Program-made: the position numbers and the translations under genes
The notes under the pieces: model-generated
Databases searched by the model: none
What the model was told of the DNA's origin: nothing
Seen by the model: the letters and a program-made list of their open reading frames with translations, nothing else
Shown: piece by piece, positions 8,973-17,661 of the stretch
How positions within the stretch are numbered: the stretch's first letter is position 1
Layout: each line of letters starts with the position of its first letter
Source: DASPNM01 sp035626515
GTDB taxonomy: Bacteria; Bacteroidota; Bacteroidia; Chitinophagales; Chitinophagaceae
DNA length: 64,000 bases
Direction of reading: 5' to 3'
NCBI GenBank assembly: GCA_035626515.1
Contig: DASPNM010000017.1
Span: 62,001-126,000, forward strand

Positions 8973-10982
8973 CTAGTGAACGAGTCCCAATTTCCGCAGA
9001 AATGCGTCGTAACGCGGATCCGGCCTGATATTTTTCAGCAATGGGTCGCCGCGTACCCAGAACAGCCAGCTATCCCGCCGCGAATAGGCGGTTTCGAGCC
9101 AGCCAAACGCCGCCTCCTTTTCTCCGCGGAATGCGTGCAGCTGCGCCAGGAGGTAAGCCCAGTCGTGCTGATACTTGACGGTAAATTCCTTCAGCTTTTC
9201 GTCTGCTTCGCTTTTGCGTCCGAGCGCATGATACGCCAGCGCCAGGCCGAAGGTTCTAAAAATCTCCATGTTCTCTTTCTCCATGGCTTTAAGCGCCTGT
9301 CGTGATTTTCCCATGAGCAAGTAGTTCCTGCCAATGTACATATGGGCACGCTGGAACTGCGGCTGCAGGTCCAGTACTTTTCTAAAATGCTGGATCGCCT
9401 CTTCATACCGGCCCGCGAACGTGATCACGTTGCCGAGATTCATGTGCGTGATCGGCTTAAGCGGGTTTAGAGAAATCGACTGACGGTAATAATCCTCAGC
9501 CTCCTTCAGTTTTCCAAGCAGCTGATGTACATCCCCCATCCCGTTGATGATTTCAGCATTTCCCGGTTCCAGGCTCAGCGCTCTTTGATACGCGGGCAGC
9601 GCGCTGCGCGCATCGAAATCGTGATATACGCTTATATCGGCCAGTTCCAGGTAACCCTGGGCGTAGTTGCTGTCGAGGGAAATCGCCTTTTGCGCTGCGG
9701 CCCTTGCTTCCTCATAACCCGAATTCTGGTCAATATAATTCTGCCACGACTGCCTGGAGACGGCATTTGCCAGGTGCGCCCATGCCCGGGCATCGGTAGA
9801 GTCGATCGCGAGCGCCTGTTTGTAGTATTGGACCGCTCTTGCCACGCTTTCCTTATCGAGCTTGTCGAAGTAATAATTACCCTGAAGCACCAGGTTATAG
9901 ACTTCTATGTTTCCGGTTCCGGAAACATTTGCCGAGGGCAAACTCGTCAGCGTCACCCGCAGCTGCTGTACTACGGTTTGCGCGATCTCGTCCTGCAGGT
10001 CAAAGATGTTTTTCAGCTCCCGGTCATAGCTTTCGCTCCAGATCTCCGACCCGTCTTCAGCCCTGATCAGCCGCGACCTGACACGGATCCGGCTCTGGTC
10101 TTTCTGGACGCTCCCTTCGAGCAGGTGCGCAACGCCGAGCTGCTCTCCAATCGTTCGCAGATCCACGTTTTTTCCCTTAAATGCGAAGGAAGAGGTACGT
10201 CCGATCACTTTCAGGCCAGGGATCTTTGCGAGCATGTTGAGCAGCTCTTCGCTGAGTCCGTCACTGAAGTATTCCTGTTCCTTGTCGCCGCTCCGGTTTT
10301 CAAACGGCAGGACGGCGATGGACTTTTCGGGAATCGCCGCGGTTGTTGCAGAAGAGCTTTTACTTTTAGTGGTAAAAACAAAGTAGGCGGAGATCACCAT
10401 CAAAACTGCCAGGGCAGTGTATAATATGCTATTCCGCGTTAGTCCGGGAATGCGCCGTCCGCGGCGACGAGGCTGATCGTTGGCAAGCAGGATGCGGTAA
10501 ACCTTAACGGGCTCCTTTACATTTTTCAGATTTTCTGCACGCACGAACTCGGTACGAAACTCGCTCTTGTTCGACACATTGGTGTGTACGACTTCGGATA
10601 CGAATATTGAGTCCGGCACAGCGATGCCCTGGATCCGCGAGGCAATATTGACCGCGTCGCCGAACACATCTTCACCCTGGATGATCACCTCTCCCTGATG
10701 AATCCCTATGCGGAGTTTAAAATCATTGGCCGCCCGACAGGCTTGCAAAATGCCGACAGCCGCGTTTACCGCGTCTGACACCAGGGCAAACCGGGCCATC
10801 ACGCCGTCCCCCAGCTCTTTTACCCAAACGCCGTTATGCTCCTCGATGATTGGCCTTTGAAGCCGGCGGTTTTTTTCCAGTAAATCAAGGGCGCTGTGCT
10901 CATCTTTTCCCATGAGGGCCGTATAGCCAACAATGTCGGTGAACATGATCGCGGCAAGTTGGCGGACCTGGGACATACTCAT
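8973..10982 (-). CDS. membrane adenylate cyclase with TolB-like domain and TPR repeats
   Basis: Counting from the ATG at 10982 the protein has 669 residues; an ATG at 10976 is equally possible, while the TTG at 11000 is unlikely. Residues 5-168 are a class III cyclase with Asp16 (FTDIVGY), Lys55 and Asp59 (VKELGDG), and EDVFGDAVNIASR at 104-116, so all catalytic residues are present. A membrane helix spans about 185-205. Residues 220-345 (AVLPFENRSGD, DGLSEELLNML) match the TolB-like/FlgO-like domain often found in this architecture. From 365 to the end are TPR repeats. This is a common bacterial design in which the periplasmic part is thought to sense an unknown signal. It lies upstream of the cyclase-TIR gene on the same strand, separated by the 331-base repeat-bearing gap, so it is probably a separate transcription unit. 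Confidence 0.88.
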   Translation of the reverse strand: MSMSQVRQLAAIMFTDIVGYTALMGKDEHSALDLLEKNRRLQRPIIEEHNGVWVKELGDGVMARFALVSDAVNAAVGILQACRAANDFKLRIGIHQGEVIIQGEDVFGDAVNIASRIQGIAVPDSIFVSEVVHTNVSNKSEFRTEFVRAENLKNVKEPVKVYRILLANDQPRRRGRRIPGLTRNSILYTALAVLMVISAYFVFTTKSKSSSATTAAIPEKSIAVLPFENRSGDKEQEYFSDGLSEELLNMLAKIPGLKVIGRTSSFAFKGKNVDLRTIGEQLGVAHLLEGSVQKDQSRIRVRSRLIRAEDGSEIWSESYDRELKNIFDLQDEIAQTVVQQLRVTLTSLPSANVSGTGNIEVYNLVLQGNYYFDKLDKESVARAVQYYKQALAIDSTDARAWAHLANAVSRQSWQNYIDQNSGYEEARAAAQKAISLDSNYAQGYLELADISVYHDFDARSALPAYQRALSLEPGNAEIINGMGDVHQLLGKLKEAEDYYRQSISLNPLKPITHMNLGNVITFAGRYEEAIQHFRKVLDLQPQFQRAHMYIGRNYLLMGKSRQALKAMEKENMEIFRTFGLALAYHALGRKSEADEKLKEFTVKYQHDWAYLLAQLHAFRGEKEAAFGWLETAYSRRDSWLFWVRGDPLLKNIRPDPRYDAFLRKLGLVH

Positions 10983-11087
10983 AAAACTAAAAAAAAGCAA
11001 GCGGATGATCCCGGTCTGGAACTATTCGCGGCGCCGCAGCTTCGACAGGTCTCGTTTTTTGCCACGATTTGCTCTGTGCTTATTAAA

Positions 11088-11182
11088 GCAATTCTTGAAT
11101 TGCAGGCCGCACTAATATATCATAGTTTAGGCTGTTGTCCGGGGATTTGCAGCGAACTCTTACTGACGAATCAAAAGATTCG
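11088..11182. promoter_or_regulatory. two palindromes in the divergent cyclase/hydrolase promoter region
   Basis: The 284-base space between the divergent starts at 10982 and 11267 has no gene. It holds a near-perfect 16-base palindrome GCAATTCTTGAATTGC at 11088-11103 (7-base arms) and CGAATC-AAAA-GATTCG at 11167-11182. Both could be operators for the divergent genes; the second could also fold as a small hairpin. No regulator gene is adjacent, so the role is inference. Confidence 0.35.
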
Positions 11183-11266
11183 CTAAATTCGGCCGCACCA
11201 CCGCTGCGTTCGCGCGGGTTATCTTCATCCATTAAGGCTAAGAACAGGCATAATTTGACTTTCAAT

Positions 11267-12079
11267 ATGTCAAGGCTCAACAATATGGATATTCTTCGAC
11301 GCAACAATGTCATAGTTAAAGGAAACGGATCCCGTCCAATGATGTTCGCTCACGGTTTTGGCTGCGATCAAAATATGTGGAGGTACGTCGTTCCGGCTTT
11401 TGAAGAAAATTTCAAAGTGGTTCTGTTCGATCATGTGGGCTCAGGAAAGTCTGATCTTTCGGCGTATGATCCTGATAAGTACGCAAAGCTGGAGGGTTAT
11501 GCGCAGGACATAATCGAAATAGCCGATAGTCTCAGGATCTCCGATATCATATTTGTTGGCCATTCGGTAAGTGCGTTGATCGGGATGATCGCTTCCCAAC
11601 TTGCTCCCGGTCTGTTTACATCCCTGGTGTTGGTTGGCCCGTCACCTTCCTACATAAATGACGGTGATTATATCGGCGGCTTTACGCGAGCGCAGATAGA
11701 AGAATTACTTGAGTCGCTCGACCAAAACCACCTCGGGTGGTCCATGGCAATGGCCCCGGTAATTATGGGAAATCCAGACAGAAAGGAGCTGTCGGAAGAG
11801 CTGGCAAATAGTTTTTGCAGCACGGATCCGGAAATCACGAAACATTTCGCACGTACTACTTTCCTGACGGACAAGAGAGAAATTCTGTCAGGCGTTGATG
11901 TACCGTCCCTTATTCTGCAATGTTCCGAAGATGTCATTGCGCCCCAGTCCGTGGGCGAATACATGCATCGCCATATGAAAGACAGCACATTGGTTGTACT
12001 TAAGGCAACCGGTCATTGTCCGAATTTGAGTGCCCCGGAAGAGACTATCGAAGCAATCAGGAACTTTCTTTCACCATGA
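11267..12079 (+). CDS. RsbQ-like alpha/beta hydrolase
   Basis: The 270-residue protein starts at ATG 11267 (MSRLNNMDILRRNNV); a second ATG at 11285 is possible. The triad is clear: Ser100 in GHSVSAL, Asp222 in CSEDVIAP and His250 in ATGHCPNL. Length and triad spacing match Bacillus RsbQ, the energy-stress hydrolase that activates the PAS phosphatase RsbP, and relatives of plant KAI2/D14 receptors. The stop codon overlaps the start of a PAS histidine kinase (ATGA), so the two are translated together. I infer that the hydrolase makes or presents a small hydrophobic ligand to the PAS domain of its partner kinase. The substrate is unknown. Confidence 0.85.
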   Translation: MSRLNNMDILRRNNVIVKGNGSRPMMFAHGFGCDQNMWRYVVPAFEENFKVVLFDHVGSGKSDLSAYDPDKYAKLEGYAQDIIEIADSLRISDIIFVGHSVSALIGMIASQLAPGLFTSLVLVGPSPSYINDGDYIGGFTRAQIEELLESLDQNHLGWSMAMAPVIMGNPDRKELSEELANSFCSTDPEITKHFARTTFLTDKREILSGVDVPSLILQCSEDVIAPQSVGEYMHRHMKDSTLVVLKATGHCPNLSAPEETIEAIRNFLSP

Positions 12080-13260
12080 AGCCCCCTGGCAATAGTGACG
12101 TTAACGATTTGCAGGAAAATTTTGAGGATTTCTTTGAAACCACCTTATGTGGTTTCATCATTGCGGATCCGCAGGGATCCATTTTGCGGGCCAACACGAC
12201 GATTGCAGCCTGGACAAGCTACAGCGCTCACGAACTGAAAGGAAAACGTTTTTCAGATTTGCTTACCATAGGCGGCAAGATTTATTATGAGACTCATTTA
12301 TGGCCACTATTGCGCATGCAGGGCTTTTTTGATGAGGTTGTGCTCGAACTCGCCGGAAACACGGGGCAGAAAATACGGGTCATGGTAAATGCCTTTGAAC
12401 GAAGAGACGCAGCGGGACGTCCCCATTTCATTCGCTACACAGTATTGAAAGCGAGTGACCGTCTTCAATATGAACAAAACCTGCTGCAGGCGAAGAAAAT
12501 TGCCGAACACGAGCTGGCGAGGCAAAAGGAAATAGCCACCCTCAGGGAGCAGTTAATTGCCGTTCTGGGACATGACCTGCGCAACCCCCTTTTCGCCATT
12601 ACGATGGCCATTCAGGTACTGGAAACTTCATTGGGCGCTGAGAATGCTGATTTGATCGCTATCCTGAAAAGAAGCACCTTCCGGATGAAAGAACTTGTCA
12701 CGAGCATTACGGACTTTGCACGCTCAAGGCTGGGAGAAGGTATTGTGCTGAACAGGCAAAATACCCTGCTCAATCCCGTGCTGGAACAGGTTGTTGCGGA
12801 AATGCGATTAGTTTATCCGGCCCGGGAGATCGATACCGAGTTTGACGTTGCCCGGCCGGTTGTGTGCGACCCGCATCGCATTGCTCAGTTACTTTCGAAT
12901 TTGCTGGGCAACGCGCTAACGCATGGAGATGCCAATTCGCCTGTTCTTGTTCGTGCTTCTCGCGAGGATGAAACCTTCCAGATCTCTGTTTGCAACAAAG
13001 GCGTTCCCATTCCGCCGGATTTGCAGGCCAGGCTTTTCACTCCATTTGTAAGAAACGAAAGCCGGCCCAGTCAGCACGGCCTCGGATTGGGTCTATATAT
13101 TTGTGCGGAAATTGCGCGGGCCCACCATGCTTCGTTAACATTCACTTCGAATGAGGAACGCACCTGTTTTACATTTCGGATGAACGTGGATCCACCGGCG
13201 GCACGGGTGCCGCCTGGCAGTAACATCGATGCCGGCACCGGGCCTCACAATGCCGGTTGA
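12076..13260 (+). CDS. PAS-domain histidine kinase paired with RsbQ-like hydrolase
   Basis: The 394-residue soluble kinase starts at ATG 12076, overlapping the hydrolase stop by four bases. Residues about 15-128 form a PAS domain (FETTLCGFIIADPQGSIL), followed by a coiled linker, a HisKA dimerisation region with phospho-acceptor His166 in GHDLRNPL, and a HATPase_c domain with the N-box LLSNLLGNALTHG and G-box GLGLGLYI. No transmembrane segment or receiver domain is present, and no response regulator gene is adjacent, so the partner is encoded elsewhere. The PAS domain is the expected site for a signal from the RsbQ-like protein. Confidence is high for the kinase and moderate for the partnership. 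Confidence 0.9.
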   Translation: MKPPGNSDVNDLQENFEDFFETTLCGFIIADPQGSILRANTTIAAWTSYSAHELKGKRFSDLLTIGGKIYYETHLWPLLRMQGFFDEVVLELAGNTGQKIRVMVNAFERRDAAGRPHFIRYTVLKASDRLQYEQNLLQAKKIAEHELARQKEIATLREQLIAVLGHDLRNPLFAITMAIQVLETSLGAENADLIAILKRSTFRMKELVTSITDFARSRLGEGIVLNRQNTLLNPVLEQVVAEMRLVYPAREIDTEFDVARPVVCDPHRIAQLLSNLLGNALTHGDANSPVLVRASREDETFQISVCNKGVPIPPDLQARLFTPFVRNESRPSQHGLGLGLYICAEIARAHHASLTFTSNEERTCFTFRMNVDPPAARVPPGSNIDAGTGPHNAG

Positions 13261-13357
13261 GCGGGTATGTCGTTCACGAAGGAATTAGAGACGATTTGAT
13301 CAAACCGGGATTGCTGGTATCTTTTCCGGAGCATGAACCACATCACTCAACGATGTA

Positions 13358-14530
13358 TCAAGCGGGAGCCAGCTTGTTTTTCTTGCGTTTTAATTCTTTC
13401 GAAGCTTCGGTATAGCCTCCGTCAGCGCCATCAACAAAATGGATGTGATTTTCATTTCTGTTTTGGATATAACATGTCATAATGCTTTCGCTATTTATAA
13501 AATGACCGAAGATCAGCCTGCCGGCCTCTTCCTGGTGACGCAGGTATTCAACAAAAGCATCGTGTTTCGTCTTCGGTGCAGACACAATCGCGTTGACCCT
13601 GCCATCGATGGTTAATATATCAGCATTGTTTACTACCTGCCTCAGGTAGTCCTGTCCGCGCAACCTGTTTATTTTCCAATCGAACTTGAAGTAGAAGTGA
13701 CCGATGAATGTCTTCAAAAACGCCCCGGCAAAGTAACTTCGATTCCATTTTCCAAAACGTGCCAACATTTCCCGTTTGATCTTGCTGACCCTGAGCAGGA
13801 GTTTCAATCGCTCAAAAGAAATAGGGTTACGATTCTCCAGGCTACCGTAAAATTCGTCCATCCGCTGCAGGATGTCCGCATAAACTTCTTTTTGCATTCC
13901 GGGATCAACGGCTTCAATTAAATAGCAGACAACCTGGTTTCCGTGACCAAACGGCTTGATTTTGTCCCAGCGGCATTCAAGCCCCTCCATATTCAGCAAG
14001 TCCGGTTTACCGGGACCAGTCTCCTTTTCTCTTTCTGAGCCCTTAATTATTTTTTCCGCATGTTGAAGTCCATTGCCAATTACGACAGCTTTACTCAAGC
14101 TTTTGCCAAAAATGATCTTCGCAATTTTCAAAGAATGCCCTGCGTTCCTGATGCTGCTGACCCGCAAGGTGCCAAAGTGTAATTCCAGTTGAAAATTCCG
14201 AATGCTGTTCGCATTGTGTATGCTCAGTCCTTTAAGAACATCATTAACGATCACGGGCGGTATGAATACAGTTCCGCCATCGCCGGTAAAGAAAAAAGGT
14301 ATTTCCATGCCTGCAGCCTTAGCGATATTAAGGACGACGATAAGAGAGCTGGCTGCTACAAGATTAACGTCGTGGTGATTGCCCGCTTTTACCGCGGCAG
14401 TAGAATTTTTTATATCCGCAATCACCACAGACCAGTCGTCCGGTATATCTACAAAACGGTTACTCCTCAAGAGCTCGGGAAGGGCGTAACCTGAAGGTTT
14501 CAGATCCTGGTAAAAGTTATTCGAATTCAT
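13358..14530 (-). CDS. DUF3095-type protein with cyclase-like core
   Basis: The 390-residue cytoplasmic protein fits the DUF3095 family. The N-terminal half resembles a class III nucleotide cyclase palm: WSVVIADIKNST (Asp39) matches the first metal-binding strand, and FFFTGDGGTVFIPP (Asp84) matches the Gly-Asp hairpin. No clear counterpart of the Asn/Arg transition-state pair is visible, so activity cannot be claimed. The C-terminal part (about 200-390) has no motif I recognise. It converges on the PAS kinase gene and is read in the same direction as the small gene upstream. Being near two true cyclases may be chance or may reflect a signalling island. Confidence 0.7.
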   Translation of the reverse strand: MNSNNFYQDLKPSGYALPELLRSNRFVDIPDDWSVVIADIKNSTAAVKAGNHHDVNLVAASSLIVVLNIAKAAGMEIPFFFTGDGGTVFIPPVIVNDVLKGLSIHNANSIRNFQLELHFGTLRVSSIRNAGHSLKIAKIIFGKSLSKAVVIGNGLQHAEKIIKGSEREKETGPGKPDLLNMEGLECRWDKIKPFGHGNQVVCYLIEAVDPGMQKEVYADILQRMDEFYGSLENRNPISFERLKLLLRVSKIKREMLARFGKWNRSYFAGAFLKTFIGHFYFKFDWKINRLRGQDYLRQVVNNADILTIDGRVNAIVSAPKTKHDAFVEYLRHQEEAGRLIFGHFINSESIMTCYIQNRNENHIHFVDGADGGYTEASKELKRKKNKLAPA

Positions 14531-14595
14531 CTGAGTTTCGGTTACGCTGTAACCATCAAATATCTTACCTAAGCCGTTTTTGCTGCATGTGTTCG

Positions 14596-14835
14596 TTACA
14601 GTAGATGTTTCAACTTTTGCTTCGTGCGGGCAGGCGGCTTCGGGTTCGCGTCGCCCAGCTCTAAAAAGGTTCGATACTCAGCAAAACGGTGTCCCCTGAT
14701 GGGCTTGATATAAGGCTCAGTTTTAAAAAACAGGACCAGGCAGGGCGTAATATTTTTATATTTCTCTACGAATTCAAACCCGAGCAATTCTCCGTTTCTT
14801 ATTCTCTGTTTGATCTTGTTATGATAAGGATACAT
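14596..14835 (-). CDS. small basic protein of unknown function
   Basis: A 79-residue protein starting MYPYHNKIKQRI from an ATG at 14835. It is basic, with a mixed alpha/beta-looking body (LLGFEFVEKYKNITPCLVLFF, shown here only by its ends, then RGHRFAEY) and a Lys/Arg-rich tail. I do not recognise the family. The ordered sequence and the lack of a longer gene on the other strand make it a likely real gene. It sits 65 bases upstream of the DUF3095 gene on the same strand and could share its transcript. Confidence 0.55.
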   Translation of the reverse strand: MYPYHNKIKQRIRNGELLGFEFVEKYKNITPCLVLFFKTEPYIKPIRGHRFAEYRTFLELGDANPKPPARTKQKLKHLL

Positions 14836-15078
14836 TTTGAAGATGGTTCAGTTTGCGTATAGGTCGACTCCTGAGCAACCGCAGAACCCGCGCGGGATGC
14901 GGACGTTCCAGACTTCCCTTTTCTCGCACACCCGGTTGAAGTTTTTTGTGCCGGCGGGTTACAAAGGAACGGCGTTTTCCGCAAATTTGAATGAATCAGC
15001 CTTGTGTAGGATGACGGGTAAGACAATTGCATTTTGAAAAACGCCCTGCAAAAATATATAACATGACGCGGGCGCCTT
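14836..15078. other. intergenic spacer after ilvA with weak hairpin
   Basis: No credible gene is present. On the minus strand CGCCC (15074-15070) and GGGCG (15046-15042) could pair across a 23-base loop ahead of a short T-run. This would be a weak terminator for the ilv operon. Confidence 0.3.
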
Positions 15079-16335
15079 CTAAACGATGTACTGCGTCACT
15101 TCTTCCCCGCTTTTCAACTCGGTAAACTGAAACCCGCTTTTTTTCAACCGGGCTAACAGGAAATCATAATCCTCCTTCCGGCAAAGTTCGATCCCCACGA
15201 GAGCCGGGGCGGCTTCTTTGTTTGTTTTCTTGATATATTCAAAGCGTGTAATGTCATCGTTTGGCCCCAAAACGTTGCTCACAAATTCTTTCAGCGCACC
15301 GGGCCGCTGGGCAAACCGGATCAGGAAATAATGTTTCAATCCTTCATACTGCAAACTCCTTTCTTTAATTTCCGGCATCCTGCCAATATCGTTATTACCT
15401 CCGCTGATAATACACACTATGTTTTTTCCCCTGATGACATCTGAAAATTCGTCAAGCGCCGATAGGGCCATCGCCCCGGCGGGCTCCGTTACGATAGCGT
15501 CGTCGTTATACAGTTTTAATATCGTTGAACAAATTTTTCCGTCCGGGATGATACACATCTCGTCAACCACATCCCTGCAAATGGAATAAGTAAGCTCTCC
15601 CACTGTTTTAACTGCCGCACCATCCACAAAGGTTTCAAATTTGTCCAAAATCACCGGCCTTCCTTTCTTGAATGCCTGGTACATGGCGGGAGCCCCTTCC
15701 GGGTTCACCCCGATAATTTTCGTTTTCGGGGAATACAGTTTGCAATACGATCCCACTCCTGCAGCAAGTCCGCCCCCGCCAACGGGTACAAAAACAAAAT
15801 CAGGATTTGGGTGTTCATCCAGGATCTCCATTCCAACTGTTCCCTGTCCTTCAATAATAAGCGGGTCATTGAAAGCCGGAATTTCTGTCATTCCATGGTT
15901 ATCGCCATACCTTTTCGCAGCGGCGGCGCATTCGTCATAATTATCACCCGTAAGTCTGATTTCCACAAATGAGCCTCCAAACAGACGGGTCTGGTTAATT
16001 TTCTGCGCAGGCGTGATGAGTGGCATAAAAACAATCCCTCGTGCGTTCAGCTTCTTACAGCTGTAGGCAAAACCCTGTGCATGGTTGCCGGCGCTCGCGC
16101 AAATGACCCCCCGGTCCAGCTCCGCCCGGGTCAACGAGCTCATCATATTATAGGCGCCGCGCAATTTGTAGGACCGAACAACCTGCAAATCTTCCCTTTT
16201 CAGGTACACATTGCACTCATGTTTTTCGGAAAGACCTGCATGGTGTTCCAATGGGGTTTTCCTTGCAATACTTTCAAGTCGCCTGGCTGCACGCCGAAAA
16301 TCCAGGATCACAATGTCTTCATTCAACTTCTTCAT
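15079..16335 (-). CDS. ilvA: threonine dehydratase, biosynthetic
   Basis: A protein of 418 residues that deaminates threonine to 2-oxobutanoate, the committed step towards isoleucine. The PLP lysine is in VVRSYKLRGAYN, SAGNHAQGFA contacts the cofactor, and PVGGGGLAAG is the phosphate-binding loop. The C-terminal 85 residues (HYFLIRFAQRPGALKEF onwards) form a single ACT-like regulatory domain, as in the shorter Bacillus-type enzyme, so feedback control by isoleucine is expected. It is the last gene of the ilv operon and overlaps the end of ilvC by 17 bases. Confidence 0.95.
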   Translation of the reverse strand: MKKLNEDIVILDFRRAARRLESIARKTPLEHHAGLSEKHECNVYLKREDLQVVRSYKLRGAYNMMSSLTRAELDRGVICASAGNHAQGFAYSCKKLNARGIVFMPLITPAQKINQTRLFGGSFVEIRLTGDNYDECAAAAKRYGDNHGMTEIPAFNDPLIIEGQGTVGMEILDEHPNPDFVFVPVGGGGLAAGVGSYCKLYSPKTKIIGVNPEGAPAMYQAFKKGRPVILDKFETFVDGAAVKTVGELTYSICRDVVDEMCIIPDGKICSTILKLYNDDAIVTEPAGAMALSALDEFSDVIRGKNIVCIISGGNNDIGRMPEIKERSLQYEGLKHYFLIRFAQRPGALKEFVSNVLGPNDDITRFEYIKKTNKEAAPALVGIELCRKEDYDFLLARLKKSGFQFTELKSGEEVTQYIV

Positions 16336-17386
16336 ACATATTATTTTTCTCGGGTCTTAACTTTCTCACAGTCTCTCCTGCTCTCCAGAGCTCGCTTTGT
16401 CTCAGCTCCTTCAGTTCAGAGTCCAGTTTTTCCCGGTAATCGGGCTCGCTATTGGCTTTGATCACCTTTGCAGTCTCTTTTCCACTCGCCACGCTCTCAT
16501 AGAGTTCATAGAATACAGGCAGGGTCGCGTCCCTGAACTTCTTCCACCAGTCGAGAGCGCCGCGCTGCGCCGTCGTCGAACAATTCGAATACATCCAGTC
16601 CATGCCATTTTCTGCTACCAGGGGCATGAGCGATTGCGTAAGCTCTTCAACTGTTTCGTTAAAAGCTTCCGATGGAGAATGGCCTTTTGATCGCAATACC
16701 TGGAATTGCGCGGCAAATATCCCCTGCACCGCTCCCATTAGAGTCCCTCTTTCCCCGACCAGATCACTAAAAACTTCTCTCCTGAAATCAGTTTCAAACA
16801 GATAACCGCTGCCGATCGCGATTCCGAGTGCAATTACTCTTTCAAAAGCTTTGCCGGTCGCATCCTGGTAAATGGCGTAGGAACTGTTCAACCCCCGTCC
16901 CTGCAGAAATAGTCTTCTGAGCGAAGTGCCCGAACCTTTAGGAGCCACCATAAAAACGTCCACATCTTTTGGAGCAATGATCCCCGTTTGATCGTTGAAC
17001 GTTATTCCGAAACCGTGGGAAAAATATAATGCCTTACCCGGCGTCAAATATTTTTTGACCGTTGGCCAAAGTTTGATTTGCGCGGCATCTGATAAGAGAT
17101 AACAAATAACTGTCGCGCGCTGCAACGCACCTTCAATGTCAAATAAGGTGTCTCCGGGAACAAACCCGTCCCTGACTGCCTTGTCCCAGGATTTCGATTT
17201 CGGACGCTGCCCGACGATCACATTAATTCCATTATCCCGCAGGTTCATTGCCTGCCCCGGTCCCTGCACGCCATAGCCGATAATCGCCACCGTCTCATCT
17301 TTCAAAATCTCCCTGGACTTGTCCAGCGGAAATTCATCACGTGTGACGACATTTTCCGGCGTGTCTCCAAAGTTCAGTGTTGCCAT
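16319..17386 (-). CDS. ilvC: ketol-acid reductoisomerase
   Basis: A protein of 355 residues that catalyses the NADPH-dependent isomerisation and reduction of acetolactate or acetohydroxybutyrate. The N-terminal Rossmann motif is VAIIGYGVQGPGQAMNL, with RPKSKSW after it as the dinucleotide phosphate-binding loop; the C-terminal KARI domain carries FETDFRREVFSDLVGERG with its metal ligands. Length is that of a class I enzyme. It lies 20 bases after ilvN and overlaps ilvA. Confidence 0.95.
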   Translation of the reverse strand: MATLNFGDTPENVVTRDEFPLDKSREILKDETVAIIGYGVQGPGQAMNLRDNGINVIVGQRPKSKSWDKAVRDGFVPGDTLFDIEGALQRATVICYLLSDAAQIKLWPTVKKYLTPGKALYFSHGFGITFNDQTGIIAPKDVDVFMVAPKGSGTSLRRLFLQGRGLNSSYAIYQDATGKAFERVIALGIAIGSGYLFETDFRREVFSDLVGERGTLMGAVQGIFAAQFQVLRSKGHSPSEAFNETVEELTQSLMPLVAENGMDWMYSNCSTTAQRGALDWWKKFRDATLPVFYELYESVASGKETAKVIKANSEPDYREKLDSELKELRQSELWRAGETVRKLRPEKNNMYEEVE

Positions 17387-17406
17387 AAAATTTGTATTGT
17401 TTTATT

Positions 17407-17655
17407 TTATTGTGTTTGGATAAACAAGCTTACGTCCATTACGTCCACCTGTTTTTCTATCTGCTTTGACAATTTCTGAATCGTATCTATGTTTTCTCTG
17501 ACCGTGATCAGGAACCGCTGTCGTTTATCTGGTGAAATACTGATGGCCTGCAGGCTGTCGATCGGGATCCTTCTGCGGGTGAACAGGGAAGCCAGCCTGT
17601 TCAGCGTAGTAGGATCACTTCCTGCATTGATCTGTATGATAAATTGCTCTTTCAT
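17407..17655 (-). CDS. ilvN: acetolactate synthase small subunit, single ACT domain
   Basis: The 82-residue protein is one ACT domain (EQFIIQINAGSDPTTLNRLA, with RRRIPIDSL and FLITVRE). The usual IlvN/IlvH has about 160 residues with a second C-terminal domain; this is the short IlvM-like form. It should activate the large subunit and may confer valine sensitivity. It is six bases downstream of ilvB, consistent with a stoichiometric partner. Confidence 0.9.
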   Translation of the reverse strand: MKEQFIIQINAGSDPTTLNRLASLFTRRRIPIDSLQAISISPDKRQRFLITVRENIDTIQKLSKQIEKQVDVMDVSLFIQTQ

Positions 17656-17661
17656 ATAAGT

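Noticed and set aside
8724..8975. Possible CRISPR array
   Set aside because: Repeat units are short, irregular and overlapping, with no spacers of even length and no cas genes nearby.
13358..14530. DUF3095 protein as a diguanylate cyclase
   Set aside because: There is no GGDEF motif; the match is to class III cyclase strands and is partial.
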